A stretch of DNA of 64,000 nucleotides, from contig JACDQD010000005.1 of assembly GCA_019843655.1 (NCBI GenBank), forward strand, positions 27,228,954 through 27,292,953, read 5' to 3'. The stretch comes from Lethocerus indicus. Its lineage: Eukaryota; Arthropoda; Insecta; Hemiptera; Belostomatidae. The notes below the pieces were generated by a model. It was not told the DNA's origin. It saw only the letters and a program-made list of their open reading frames with translations, and did not search any database. Below are positions 11,076 to 24,000 of the stretch, piece after piece (position 1 is the first letter of the stretch; each line of letters opens with the position of its first letter). The position numbers and the translations under genes were made by a program.

Positions 11076-11962
11076 CTGGATTTGTAGAAAAAGGAATTCT
11101 GATGTCAGTTCCTCATATGTCATTCTTTTATTGATATTATTACTCTCTTGCATAAAAAAATGTAATGGGAGGACATACTGTTTTGCGTTCATCTACAATC
11201 CTTTGCAAAGTACCAATTGATCAATCAAAATATCAATTGATACTACTTGTATCAACAAGCAGTATAATCTAAAGGCTGTATGTTTGACCTAGTTGCATGT
11301 CCAGTTCGTAATTTCAAATATTAATTACCAATATAAGCCAAATGGTAACAGCTTCAGTATTATTACACTAGGTTAAGGATCTAGTGTCAGTTCAAAAAGG
11401 TAAACAGAGATGGTAAAACACATTTCTTAAGTTATAGTGCTTGTATAGTGTTATACATGTCAATTCAAAAAATCTCCAAAAAATAAAATTACGCTGATGT
11501 TTTTATGGCATCTCTTCTTCTGAATCTCGTGGAAGCTTGAACTCGTTCCTTTTATTAATATTAAGATAAATACAGTACAACTAATCGCCTCTTAGCTTAT
11601 AACAAAAGGAAGACTATCAAGGTTACACAGGCCTAATTCACGAGAACCTGATAATATTTTGTTCTATAAATTTACAATCACAGTGGAGAAACTTGATTTG
11701 AAAATGAACTATCTGACTTATAGTAATTTAATTTCAGGCACATCTGGAAGTTTTCATAGGCTTTGTATGAAACGTGTTTAATGATTTTTAGAATAAAAAG
11801 TTTAAACAATAAGATTATTGTTAAACACCAGTCCAGAAACACACTGAGTGTAGACAGTAAGACAGACTGCACCAGTTTTTTTTTAATAATTGTATAAATT
11901 CAAATAATAGTTCATAAATAATCTGTATGCAGAGAAAATTTTATATAATTACTTTTGTTCAG

Positions 11963-13970
11963 GTGGATGGGCAACTAGAGTGGATAGGTTGGTCTCAACA
12001 GTGGGAAATGATATGGTGATGTTCTCCCAACCACTGCCACCGCAAGGAGTAAAGATTTCATCCCCTGAAGAGGTCAAAGAACAGGATCCAGATCAGAGTA
12101 GGGGTGGCTCCCAACAAGAGGGTACAGATGCCAACATACAGAACAAAATACTTGAGGCATCACTCCCGTTTGTGACTGAGTTGGGTTGGTCTAAGGCATC
12201 CATATCTGCTGGTAACAATCTTTCAGAACTTGTTTAAAATGCTTGCTTATGATTCTTAGGACCGCATAAGGAGTCCAGAGTTCAGTTCTTATTATTAGTG
12301 TATTCATGCTGTACAAATTGTATATAAATTTTTGCCCATGATATCACGGTAACCATTAAACTTATAAAAATGTAAGTTACATTGACATATAATATGGTGG
12401 CAACATCAGTTTATTGTAGTTAATAATTACATTATTAATATTGGCTAATAATACAGTGATTTGTTGCAGGTGCAGAATTTGTGGGTTACCCTGGTGTCAT
12501 TCATGGGATGTTCCCGAGGGGCGGGTTTGAACTAGTCCACTATTTCTATCAGAAATCAAATAAAGAGCTTGTCTCTCAACTGTCCACTCAGTCGATAGCA
12601 ATGCAAAATGACCCGTTACTGTGAGTTATCCTGTTTTTAACATGCTTAACATAATTAACATCATTTGAATTAATTTCAGACTGCCCCTTTGCATGAAACA
12701 TTATATTCTTGTTTGCTTTTAAAACAAGGTTGAAATATTCATACAACCAAAAGTGGTATAAGTATCTTTTATAATTATGTAATTGGACTACTTTTCCAAA
12801 CATATTGAGTGTTACTTGTGTATGTATTTTTTTATAGAAAGAAAAATGAAAGTCAGATAGCAACAGAAGCAATAGAGATCCGATTAAAAATGTTGGAGCC
12901 TTATCTAAAACAGTGGCCCCAAGCTTTGGCCCTCATGAGCCTCCCACCCAATGTACCCACCAGTCTGGCCAACCTACTGACACTCATAGATGACATTGCC
13001 TATTATGCGGGAGATAGATCCATTGATGTACGTACTAAGTATTGGACAAGCTGCATTGGGTCAGTAAGGCGGTAGTAAAAGTGTAAAATAAGTAATAAAT
13101 AAGGTTTAAAGAAGTTCATGGATTAATTGCTGTTTACATGTTAATGCTAATGTAAATTGCTATTTCCACGTCATATTTTAGAAACTAAAAACATATTCAA
13201 ATTCCCATTAGTACAAGTTTCAATGTGTTTCTAACAGCTTCAAATTTAGTGTGCTATCACATACATTATTTTCTTTATTCTTATCACAAGTTATTTCTTT
13301 TAGTTTTTTAAATAACAGCTGAAGTCGTAATAATAAACTACAAAGAACATGTTTACCTTATTTCTGAAATTATTACCATAATTAGATGAAACACACTATC
13401 CTTCTTGGTTCTTGGTAAGGAAACACGTAAGTAAATTGCACTAAACATTCTACCAACAAGTCCAGAGATTTGAACAGGCCACAGTTTTAATTAGTTCGGA
13501 TTAACAGGATTCTATTGTATTATATAGTTTTATCTACAGAACTATTATTTGATAATAGAACTCATGAATGTGTTTCAGATGAGCTGGTATGGGAAAAGGT
13601 TATTACTGTGTGGTGTGTATAAATCAACAGAGCTCTACATGATTCAGGATGGATCTGAAGGGAAGGTTGAAACTTGGAATTTCCTGAGGAGGCGAATCCA
13701 AGAGGTTGACCAGCTCCACAGTTACATCCTCCAGACAGGACAAGCCTCACAGTTTGCCACAGAATTTGCCACTGCCGCTTTTATTACGGTAGGATAACTA
13801 AAAAGCCGCAATGAACTTGTCAAAGTCACACTCCCCTCACATGAACTTATTTTGTGCTTTATGTATTTATTTAATTATTCTTACTTCATTATTCATTTCT
13901 GTTCTTCTTTCTTCTTTTATAGGCACGCAACATTCTTGGTATGAGTTGGAAAAGAGATACACAGTATTAA
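11963..13970 (+). CDS. COQ9: Ubiquinone biosynthesis protein COQ9 (first exon missing)
   Basis: COQ9 is a mitochondrial matrix lipid-binding protein needed by the COQ7 hydroxylase. It has a TetR-like fold. Five exons join in phase: 11963-12211, 12470-12620, 12838-13027, 13579-13788 and 13923-13970. Family features are ILEASLPFVTELGWS, then FPRGGFELVHYFY, IEIRLKMLEPYLKQWPQAL, MSLPPNVPTSLANL, the IDDIAYYAGDRSID segment, and TELYMIQD. The gene ends shortly after AARNILG-like sequence with TAA at 13968. The first visible exon opens in mid-codon, so a short upstream exon with the start is missing. The acidic Gln-rich stretch before the conserved domain is usual. AATAAA lies at 14245-14250. Confidence 0.9.
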
Positions 13971-16105
13971 TAGACAAGAAAGTGTATTTACTAGATAGTA
14001 TGTGTTAATTACAGTATACTCCAATGCTGACTAGATTCCACATGGCAGCATTATCTATGTTGGAATTCCCTTTTTTGCAGTTTATGTATCTTTTTATTAA
14101 CACATAACTGTCCTCCATAGTCGTGCAGAAACATATGCCCATAGCCAGTAAAATGTAGCATTTGTGATTGTTTTTATGTATATATTATTAAAATATTTTT
14201 AGAATTCTTAAATGTATAATATATTTTGTATGTATTCTATCTTAAATAAAGGATAAGAAAAAATTAAACCCACCTGAAACAGTTTTTAGTTCAAATAATT
14301 ATCTTTGGGTCGTCAGGATTCTCTGTAGTACCTGTTTGGCTGTCCTCTATTACACCATGTATGTTAGTAAATTTGCATTAGCATGTATATGCTATATAAA
14401 TATATATAGTGCCCCATTTGAACTTAAAAGGTGAGTGAATAATTTATTTAACCCTCTATGGGCCCGTGTAACTTTCAGGTCACATGTTAATTTATCGAGA
14501 TTTTACAAAATAATTATAGCTTTTTTCGTGCGATGGCTCATAAATCTTAATCCTATAATGTCAAGACAACCAATATCAATATCATTTTTTTTCATTTGCA
14601 TATATAGACTTATAATTGCTGATTTTTCGTTCCCCCAATTTTTTGGATTTAAAATAAAAATTCGGCCCATAGAGGGTTAAGGTTAAATTAAAAATAACAT
14701 TTTCAGTTAATTAACTCTGAGAGTTACGACTATTAGTATTTTATGTGATTTGTGATCATGATGATGTGATTTGTGATCTTGTTTTATAGTTTGATGGTTC
14801 ATATATGAATATGTTACCTGTATTTCCTTCACTTGTGTCTTGTGGAACAAGTTTTCATTTCATAATGTATTTGTTGTACATTTTTTACTGTTAAACAGGT
14901 ATTGTTAACATGAAGGGAGTGAACGACGAAGATATCTAGGTGAACAATATCATTGGAATTCCGTACACGGAACCATTTTCAACGGATAGATTAATGTAGT
15001 CTCAAGATTAATACCAATATTACGTAATATCGTCCATATTTTGGTGACACAATTATTTCTCAATGCATAAAAAATAAACTTGACAAATTATTTTAGAGTA
15101 ATATTGCGTTGGAATATGTATAAATAAAACTAGGCGTCCCTTGTTCTGGTCGAATGTTTGATTTAGTAAAACGAACCACACGATATAAACAGTCAGTAAA
15201 ATACGTTAGAAATCTTCTATTATAACACTAGAATGAGAATTTAACGTATTTTAAATAACGTACATAAATGTTATGTAAAAAGAAATAGTCTAAGTACTCT
15301 TATTATCGTCAACATTTTGCCCTCTTTCGCCATTAACATAACAAATAAGTATTTTGGCCAAATTTAAAAGTATATCGTGTTAATTTTAATTATTCTTTCA
15401 GATTGAAAAGCGAATTCCTGTCTTTAAATTTGAATGTTTATTATAGTTATTAGGATACATAAACTAATAAGATGCGTTTCAATGTACCAATACGATGAAT
15501 AATGAACACAAAGTATAATAATAATTAAGGTGTTTCAGTTTTGATGGAAAGAAAGTAAGAGTTCTAATCCTTTTTTTCCTAATTTGTTTGCTTACTTTTC
15601 TTATGTAGCACAATGAACTACTAAGCTGGTATGTTTTTATGATTTGGAGGATTAGTATACCCTTAAAAATTTTAAAGTTCGCATTAGTGAAAAGCAAATT
15701 GAACATGATTTACAAAAAGAGCTTGAGAGAAAAAAGAACTTAACTTTTTGTAAGTCATAAAAAGATTGTGTTTTGAAATGTAGGAATTCTCGTGCGTATA
15801 TATTTAATATGCTAAACTGTTCAAAGATAAAAAGTTTCCCAAATCGTAGACCCATGGGTTTTTTCATTTTTGATTATAATTTTAATTACAGCATTAAGAA
15901 GTCGTTAAATGTGATGTAATTGCATAACTATTAGATAACAGATTTTGAGGGGGGTCCATTATCTGGGATAGTAGTATAACCTTAATTCCACCTACCATCC
16001 GCCGCTATTGAACTGTCAAGGAGGTTTCGTGCCATTGCCTTGGCAAAAGATAATTTAATTATTATGTATTTTTGGTATTAATTTGTTTTTGACGGAGCGG
16101 TGAGA
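13971..16105. other. COQ9-PIKFYVE intergenic region
   Basis: This AT-rich spacer holds the COQ9 poly(A) signal (14245-14250) and a piggyBac-type MITE (14448-14680). The segment just before 16106 is the PIKFYVE 5' leader or promoter. No other gene is supported. Confidence 0.6.
14448..14680. mobile_element. piggyBac-type MITE with TTAA target duplication
   Basis: TTAA (14448-14451) is followed by CCCTCTATGGGCC, and the right end is GGCCCATAGAGGG followed by TTAA (14677-14680). The inverted repeat is perfect over 13 bp, or 17 bp with the TTAA. A TTAA duplication and CCC-starting ends are the hallmarks of piggyBac elements. The 225-bp body has no open frame, so it is non-autonomous. Perfect ends suggest fairly recent movement. 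Confidence 0.85.
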
Positions 16106-18006
16106 ATGAGCCGCAACCTCCAGTCTCAGACCAAACTCACGGAATTTGCTCCTCTCAGTCCGGAACAAGAAGAGGGATCCGGCCTCGGCTACCTCTTCTA
16201 CAAGTTTTTCAAAAGGCCCAGTAAGTGTCTTAACGCTGGTAATTCTTTCTGGATTGGTTGCCGCCAGTTTCCTGTTTAACAGTTTTCTAATCCTACCTTT
16301 CAATCCCCCTCCCCATATACTATGGCTCTAAGTAACCAAGTTAAGAAAACACTGCAAGGAAAATGATTAAAAGTACTAACAATAGTAAAGAATCTAAAGA
16401 ACAAGTGCTAGAAAGCTTGACAAAATAAAATCGACAAGTGACACAACTAAAGCACAAACTTCATCAACCAATCGAAATGATCTTTAACTTCATTTATATG
16501 TGCATAGCAGCTAATTGTGCTACATACGCAATGGCTTATAATCATCATTATAATAATCTGAGGAAATTATATATAATAGAATCCAAGGATAGTGACCATT
16601 AATTTATTTAAAACCTTCCATTATTAAAAAACAAATATTTTTTCAAAATCAAAGAGTTAAAAACACCTTCAGTGTATAAACAAGTAAAATGTTTATATTT
16701 TGGCTATACTTAGCATATATTTTTATTGATAAGAGTTGAGTCCTGATGTTTTATCTCTGTTTATTATTACAGTGAAACAATACCTTTTATATACTAAATG
16801 CTTTGATTCATTTTTTTTATAACTTCTTTTTAAGCAATCAGTTGTGATATAAATAATTCATTGACTTATAACATTAGACACATCTCAGAACTAATGGATT
16901 AACAGTACAGTCCTCATGACTACCTTCATCAAACAGATTGGAAAGAAAGTTGTGTTATTGATCATGAGAAATGTTGGCTCACTATTGTAATTATATAAGA
17001 GCGTTTATTTATGAATTTCAGCTGATGAGTGTAATAGTAGAGGTAACTTATATTCGGTTTGACATCTAATTATTCACAGCTGTTGTACCCGTGACAGATG
17101 AAAAGCCTGACAATGGTTCTGACACAAGTGGCACTGGTGGGGGAACTATGGAACCAGACGAGTCACTCTGGCAGAAGCCACAGCAGTTTATGGTAATCAG
17201 AAGTTATAACATCATTGTAGAAAATCTTCCAAAAGTTTGACAGAAAATAAACTATTACCATAATAAGAAAACTATCTAGTTAAGCATATATGAATAACTG
17301 ATCCTAAATTTAACAATTGTTTGAATTTATTTTCTCTGATTAATGATAACTTTAAAATGGTAATTGATTATGTAAAAACTAAAACTTACAGGAGGAAAAG
17401 GAATCTCATCTGGAGGAGAGAAATGAACCAGAAAGAGAATTTCAACTAGATGTTTGTGAAGGACGCAGCCTACCCAATGTCCTAATACGAATTAGCAATC
17501 TGCTCGCTCTTAAAAATACTGTAATTACTTTCCTATATAGATATTGGTGTTTATTCAATTACTGTGAAATAAGAAGGAACAATGAATGAATAATTGCAGT
17601 GCATGATATTTTTTAGGGCGGGCGGAGGTCATATAACGATACAGCTCTGAAAAAGTACTGGATGCCAGACTCGGTGAGCAAAGAATGCTATGATTGTGGA
17701 GAGAGGTTTACCACATTCAGGAGAAGGCACCACTGCAGGGTAATGCTCAAAGCTTGTTCCAGTACGAAGCATTTCAATTTGTAGTAGTGTAGTAATACCA
17801 AATTACACTGGCATCACTATTGTACAATATTTTTGGTTCATTCTCTTTTCTGGGTGGCATTTGTGAAAGTGATGGCTACATCTTATTGGTATTAATGTAT
17901 ACTAATTTGGATCAAAATTAGTTCCACAATCAATATCAGTTTTAGGAATATTTGTGGGTGTATGCATTATATATATAACTGTATATCATATAAATGAATT
18001 AGTCTT

Positions 18007-18068
<62 letters not shown>

Positions 18069-21000
18069 AATGAGTGTTTTCTTTACTGCTTGTTTTATGA
18101 TTTAGGTGTGTGGACAAATCTTCTGTGCAAGATGCTGCAACCAGGAAATACCAGGCAAAATTATGAACTGTACTGGTGAGCTCTTGTTTTCCCTTTCTTA
18201 TTTAGATTTTTATAAATTTTATCAAAAAATAACTTCTCTAGCTATTTTTTTATTTGATTCTTTCTTCTGGTTGGCATGTGTGAAAATTAGTCTTTACAGT
18301 TAGCTTGAAAGCTTTTAATTCCATCAGTGGAGCATAACAGATCACAAATTATCTCCTTGTGCTGTAAAAGACAAGGAAACAAACAAACAATGGAAAAAAC
18401 AGGATAATAAACATTAAGTTTTTGTACCATTTGATTGTCTCATCATATATTTGGCTGTAGTGGATAATAGTTGTCATTGCAAGAACAGTTATGATTACTG
18501 TCTTATTGTTACTGCATTTAACACTACAGTTTAACATAAGACCAAATAGTGGACATAGTAACAGTGCTGATAGGATGCTCCATTGGTTAAAGTACCAAGT
18601 ACCAATTTACCAATGATGGAGTAGAAATCAAATTAGCATGGTTATAGTCTATTGTGACAGTGTGTCAGTAGTGCAAGTAGGGAAAGCTATCGGATACATA
18701 AGCCATCTCACTCTATCACAAAGTGCATAATGGACAAATTTGCCGATTGCGCTATATGAAGAAAGAAAGAAAAATTAATCTAGTATAAGTTTATTTATGT
18801 GATGAAGGTGACCTCAGAGTATGCATGTACTGTGGGAAAGTGGTTCTGACGTACGTGCAGAGCGCAAACATTGGCACAGAGCTGTCAGCTGACCTGAAGG
18901 CACTCCACCAGGACCTCCACAGTAAATTCGGAGGGGGAGGTGCCCCTTACCAACAGTACAGTGGCATGTCGGGTGATATTCTTCCCGGTAGCAGCGGTGC
19001 CGCCGTAACTCCTCCAGTCGCGTCCGACCCGTCTACATCGACAATTGTTGCTCCTGCATCAGCTCCTGCAGGTGCTATAGATGACACCCACCACTCATCG
19101 ACAATCAAAAGGAAGCCCTCATTGGGTTACAGGGAGGAGAAATTTGCATTTGCCAGGTTTGTATAGATTTCTTGGACGATATCCATACTTATTGGAAAAA
19201 TTATGGAAATACGATTTATAAGTACGTGTATAGATTGTCTCATTCCATACTGGTTATTGAGCTAGTTTAAATAACCTTTTTTGTTCTGTGGTACATTCGA
19301 AAGTAAACATTAATGATGAATCAAATCCACTGACTGTTTTAACTCCGTAATTGAAGAAATTACAATTTAGTTGTAATTAATTAAAGTTTAGTATCATATT
19401 ACAATCTGAAAATTCAAATTTTCAATTGATAAGTTGAGCTTAATGTATGTAAACTGTTCAATCATATTTTGAGAGATGGGCATTATAAAATATTTATTAT
19501 TTTAATACTAACAGATATATTTTGTTTGCTTTTACACCTTTACGCATCAGGAGTAACAGTGAAACAATGAGTCGTGAACAGGAAAGGACAAGCAGGGGGT
19601 GGCTGAGGAGTCTGGCTGATGAAGCGGTGTGTGGTGTGCATACGGAAACCCAGGCATTTGTCCCCAGGCACGCCTATGTGCATGTGCACAGGGTCAGAGC
19701 AGTTCACCAGCACTCAGTGACCAGTCCTGTACAGGCATCTCACCTTGTTGACTGGCTCATCGAACACAACAAAGTTAACAACAGGTTTATTATGATTTTC
19801 TTTAATTACTTATTAACAATAGTTTAAGGCAGTGATTACCAACTATGGCAGCGCTACAGGAGTCCTGCGAAAACTTTCGTACAAAAAATATTAACATTAT
19901 TCCTTCATAAAATATTACTAGGGTAAACATAAATTTGCTTCTCGGGTAGTAAAATTTACTATTACATGCGTAATCGCTTTTAAAGATACAAGTTTTTCAA
20001 TTTCACAAGAAAGTCAGGAGTTTTGATTATTTATTAAATAAAATTGTAAACAACTTAAGAGGTATAGATATATCAATGCGTTTCTGAATTGGAAATGAAG
20101 AAAAACTACTATTAACATAAAGGTCACCCTGAAATTGATCAATGTTTTGACTTGAGGCACCGCACAAAAATTCCTATGTACTAATGGGTGCCAGAAACCA
20201 AAAAGGTTTGGGAACCTCTGGGTTAAGTTAATATATATATATATAGCTATAATGTACAATAGCTAGTGTCTTCAGCCTCCATCTTAAGCTCATGGATGTA
20301 AATTCCTCTGACAACTATTAATAATTATGATTATTACAATGTTTTCTATAATTAGTTTTGGCAATTCATAACAGGTTGCAATTTTTGTTTCTGCCCTGAT
20401 CATTAGTTTATATAAATTGACAAATTTCCCTATCAAACTCCCCATCTTATACATTTACTTACTTCCTTTTTACTTATCTTGAAACATCTTCATTGACAAT
20501 GACCTTAAACCAGCATATTTTGAAAGCTATCAGAAATAGTAGTAATTAATTTGTGCCTTAGTAGCTCTAAATACTTCTACCTTAATTTTAATTTCAAAGT
20601 GAATTTCATTATAAAAATAGTTTTGATAAACAGTATTATTCATCTTAAAGTTATCATTAATGTACGTTAACATATATATAATTTATTCTGTCATCAATCA
20701 TTAACTCCTAGTCATCCAACATACATTGATGTTTATTAGGTAACGTGTTTGTTGTTTCAAATGCAGAAGCTGTGTAGAAAATGCTCTGGATGAAGATTTA
20801 CTACTGTCTTTCAGTGGGCATGTTTAGAATATATAAATAACCATTGTTTATTGTTTGGAGAGGGAAGAAGAATATTGAAGGCCAGATTCATAAAATATTT
20901 CCGAGGAGATAAAATGTGGATAGAGAGGGCGTTAAGTGTTAGTTCTAGTTTCTTGTTATCCTGTTAATATATTATGAGATTATTATTTAAGTTTGTCCTC

Positions 21001-24000
21001 ATTTACAATAGAGAAAATAATATAATTTTGTTTTTGGAGCTAACTGAACGGAATCAATTCCATGAGTTTATTTCAAAAAGAAGTATGAAGTATTCTATAG
21101 ACTGTTGAACGAATTACTTCAATATACTCAACCGGTACATGTAAGTTAATACAATGGTATTTCCAGGTTGCCCTGTGTAATTAATAATATACAGACCTCT
21201 CTGATAGCATTGTAATCTGCTAAATATGGCGCTGGAGTGTTGTGATGGAAAATACCTTTGTTCAAACTATAAAGTTGCTTAGGGTAATGATAAGGGGAGA
21301 CATTTTTGAAAAGGGGTCACATTTTGTGTACTGCGAACCAAATTGTGATATTCGTTGAGAGATCAGGTGAGATTCTTTCTAGAATAATCTGAAAATGGTA
21401 GTTCATAAGATGGATAGAAAAGTCATTACTATATAGTAGATGCCTGATATAGAAGCCTTTTTTATTTGTAAGCATTCAGTCAGGTTTTGAGGTGTTGAGA
21501 GTTGTCAAGGAGTCATATTGATTCACTTGACTCATTAATAAATCACACATGCTTCTCTGTTTACCTGTTGTAAGAAACAGACTGTTAATTCACATCGTAC
21601 TTGGGTGTGACCATTTAATTCCTAGAATGTACCTGTAAAGGAAATGTGTACAAAAAATTCTGTTAATTCTATTCTGAAAAAATTGCAGTCCATAAATGAA
21701 ATCACACTTTTAATTCAAAATGTTTACATGACATTGATTTTTTAAAAGTAATGTCATTGTTGAATTGATGTAGGCTAGAGGGTGTGGCATTGTGCCAGGC
21801 AATGTTGGATTGTGGCTATATAAAGGGTGTAAGCGACACCCTCGAAAGTACACTCCAGTTTGTCGATGATAGTTCGTCCCTGTACAGAGCTACACCATCC
21901 ACAATTGCTGTTCCCAACCTACATGAAGAAGACATTAAACAAGACTCTAGTGCAGGTATTAACATTTCCAGGTAGATTTTATTATACATACAATAGTGAT
22001 GCTGATTTAGCAGCAATAAGTGTTATATATAGAGCATGACACATAAAATGCGTGTTATACCACTGAAGGATGAATTTGTGGTTTGGCTTGTCACCGTTAT
22101 GCGCTTTGAATATAACTTAGTTATCCTCTTCCACATTACAACCCTACAGTTGTGGAACTATGTGTCTCATTTAATATTGCCTGTAATAATTTTAAAACAT
22201 TGCTTATAAATTATGAAAGAAAAAAAGAGTAGGGCTAGGCTAACATTTTGTAGAGGTTTCCAGATGTGTTCACATCTTGATACAAATGTATTCAATATAT
22301 AATTTCACAGTATTGCAACCATTGCATATTGAAATCATTAAATGGACGCTAACCAATTTAATGCTCCTTCATGTATAAGAAAATATATTTTCTATATTTC
22401 TATTGTAACCATTATAACACGGTGAACCTTTTAAATTAGTGCAGAGATAATTTCACCTCAGTGCTAATTGGCGTGACTAATTTATTTGGTTTGTAACTGT
22501 ACTATTTGTTACATTTCATTGTTTTTTACTTACTTTCAGTGTTAAACAAATGTGTGTTGTTTCTTTTGTACAAACTTTAATTAATCTCAGAATTCATTAA
22601 CCTCGAAGTATAAAATATTACATAAACTAACAATTAGAAAGTCAGTCTTATTTTGTATTACTAAATCTGTGTTGCAACATAGTTATAGTTGTGGTTTGTG
22701 TTTCTTTCTGAGTGTTTTGTGTTGTGCATCTTGAACTGTCAGTGTTTTGATAATCATGAATGGTGTGTTTATATAACTTGAGCAGGAAAAAATCGAAATA
22801 AACCATGGTATTTATATATGAATGCTTATAGCATGTTTGTAATATGATTCTCTATATTAGAAAATAAAGGATAGAATATTAAATGAGTTAAATGTAAGTA
22901 AACTATTTAACCATCCAATGTTTCATTGAAATTGTTAATAAGTAAAACAATTATAAAATGAAATTGATTGTTAATGCCACTTCATAACTAATAAAGCTTG
23001 ATCTTTCATTATTTTCAATAAATTATGTCTTCAATTTAATGTAGAGAGAAAAAGTACAAAACAAACCTGATACTGTCTTTTACTGTTCAATATATTTGAA
23101 ATGTGTTTCAATGTTAATTACAAACATGTATTTAAAAAGTAATCTTGGAAATTCAGTTGCATGTTGTCTTCAAAGTATCTTCTTAAATAAGAAACTTGCG
23201 AAAAATCAACATATAATTGCAATGTTAGCTACATTAAGCTTTATTTTATATAGTATTTAACAGTACAACCGGCGAAGTTATGCAGAATATGATCAGTAAT
23301 GTATTAATTATTTATTCTGGTCTGTTTAGTGATTAATATAGATAGTCTGCAATTATATCAACAATATAATTAAAGCAATGTATTATTTATAACAATGTTT
23401 GTCAGAAACAATGTTCACATGTTGAATAAATACTGTTTCAGAATCTGAATTTGAGTTCTTGTCCAATGACGTGAACCTGCCTTCATCAAGTTCAATATTC
23501 AATTTGAATTTGAACCTGGAAGAAAAAACTGCTCATTTGAGTAAACCTGCAGTGACTGTCGGTGGCCATTCTGCGACAGTGCCAGCCCCTTCTCCGACTC
23601 CACCCCTCTCCCTCACTCAACCCAACAATACTTGCCAACAGAAAATGGATTTGACAGGTCAGTAAAACTATGCCGTTGACATAGCTTTCAAGGACAATAT
23701 CGCATTTTAACTTATATCTTATGGTATTTCATTATAGTTATTATTAACATGTGTAATATTACCACGATTGGGAATATTTTAATGGTTATTCCTGATAATA
23801 ATATTGGGGATATTTTGTGATTCAGAATTGACAATCTTGAAACTAAATTCACTTTTTCTTTTTTTATGTTTCAAATAGTATCACCTATGGGGCATTTTTA
23901 TTTGTGTGTGTTTAAATACAGTAAATATTGTCATTAAATGTTGAAGGACCATGGTCATTCTGCTGGTAATTCTTTATAGAAACTAACAAGAACCATGGTA

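Larger units (their letters stand above)
10601..11962. other. GLMN 3' region and COQ9 5' region
   Basis: No protein-coding exon could be placed here. It must contain the GLMN 3' end, the COQ9 promoter and the short first COQ9 exon (start codon and part of the mitochondrial targeting sequence), which has to end after one base of a codon. Two large AT tracts lie at 10859-10905 and 11005-11072. Confidence 0.5.
17617..18840 (+). other. PIKFYVE: PIKfyve FYVE zinc finger (exons 4-6)
   Basis: This FYVE domain, roughly residues 134-195, binds PI3P and brings the kinase to endosomes. All signature elements are visible: WMPD, the RRHHCR motif ending exon 4, the CxxC pairs in ECYDC, CGQIFCARCC and CMYC, and the RVC motif (LRVC) in exon 6. 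The eight zinc-binding cysteines and histidine positions are complete. Exons 4/5 and 5/6 split the finger, with an (AT)n tract in the intron between exons 4 and 5. Confidence 0.95.
19551..21955 (+). other. PIKFYVE: PIKfyve DEP domain (exons 7-8), atypical centre
   Basis: The DEP domain begins around VCGVHTE in exon 7 and continues with SHLVDWLIEHNKVNNR into LEGVALCQAMLDCGYIKGVSD in exon 8. Both outer parts match the family. Between HTET and SHLVDWL, where most animals have a short HRYRLRT-type strand, this gene has a His- and Val-rich stretch some ten residues longer. Both splice sites of exon 7 keep phase and no other frame restores the usual sequence. DEP function in PIKfyve is not well defined. 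Confidence 0.75.

Noticed and set aside
16055..16303. Minus-strand 82-residue frame near 16.1 kb
   Set aside because: It is opposite PIKFYVE exon 1, whose sense frame has the family start and a GTAAGT donor in phase.
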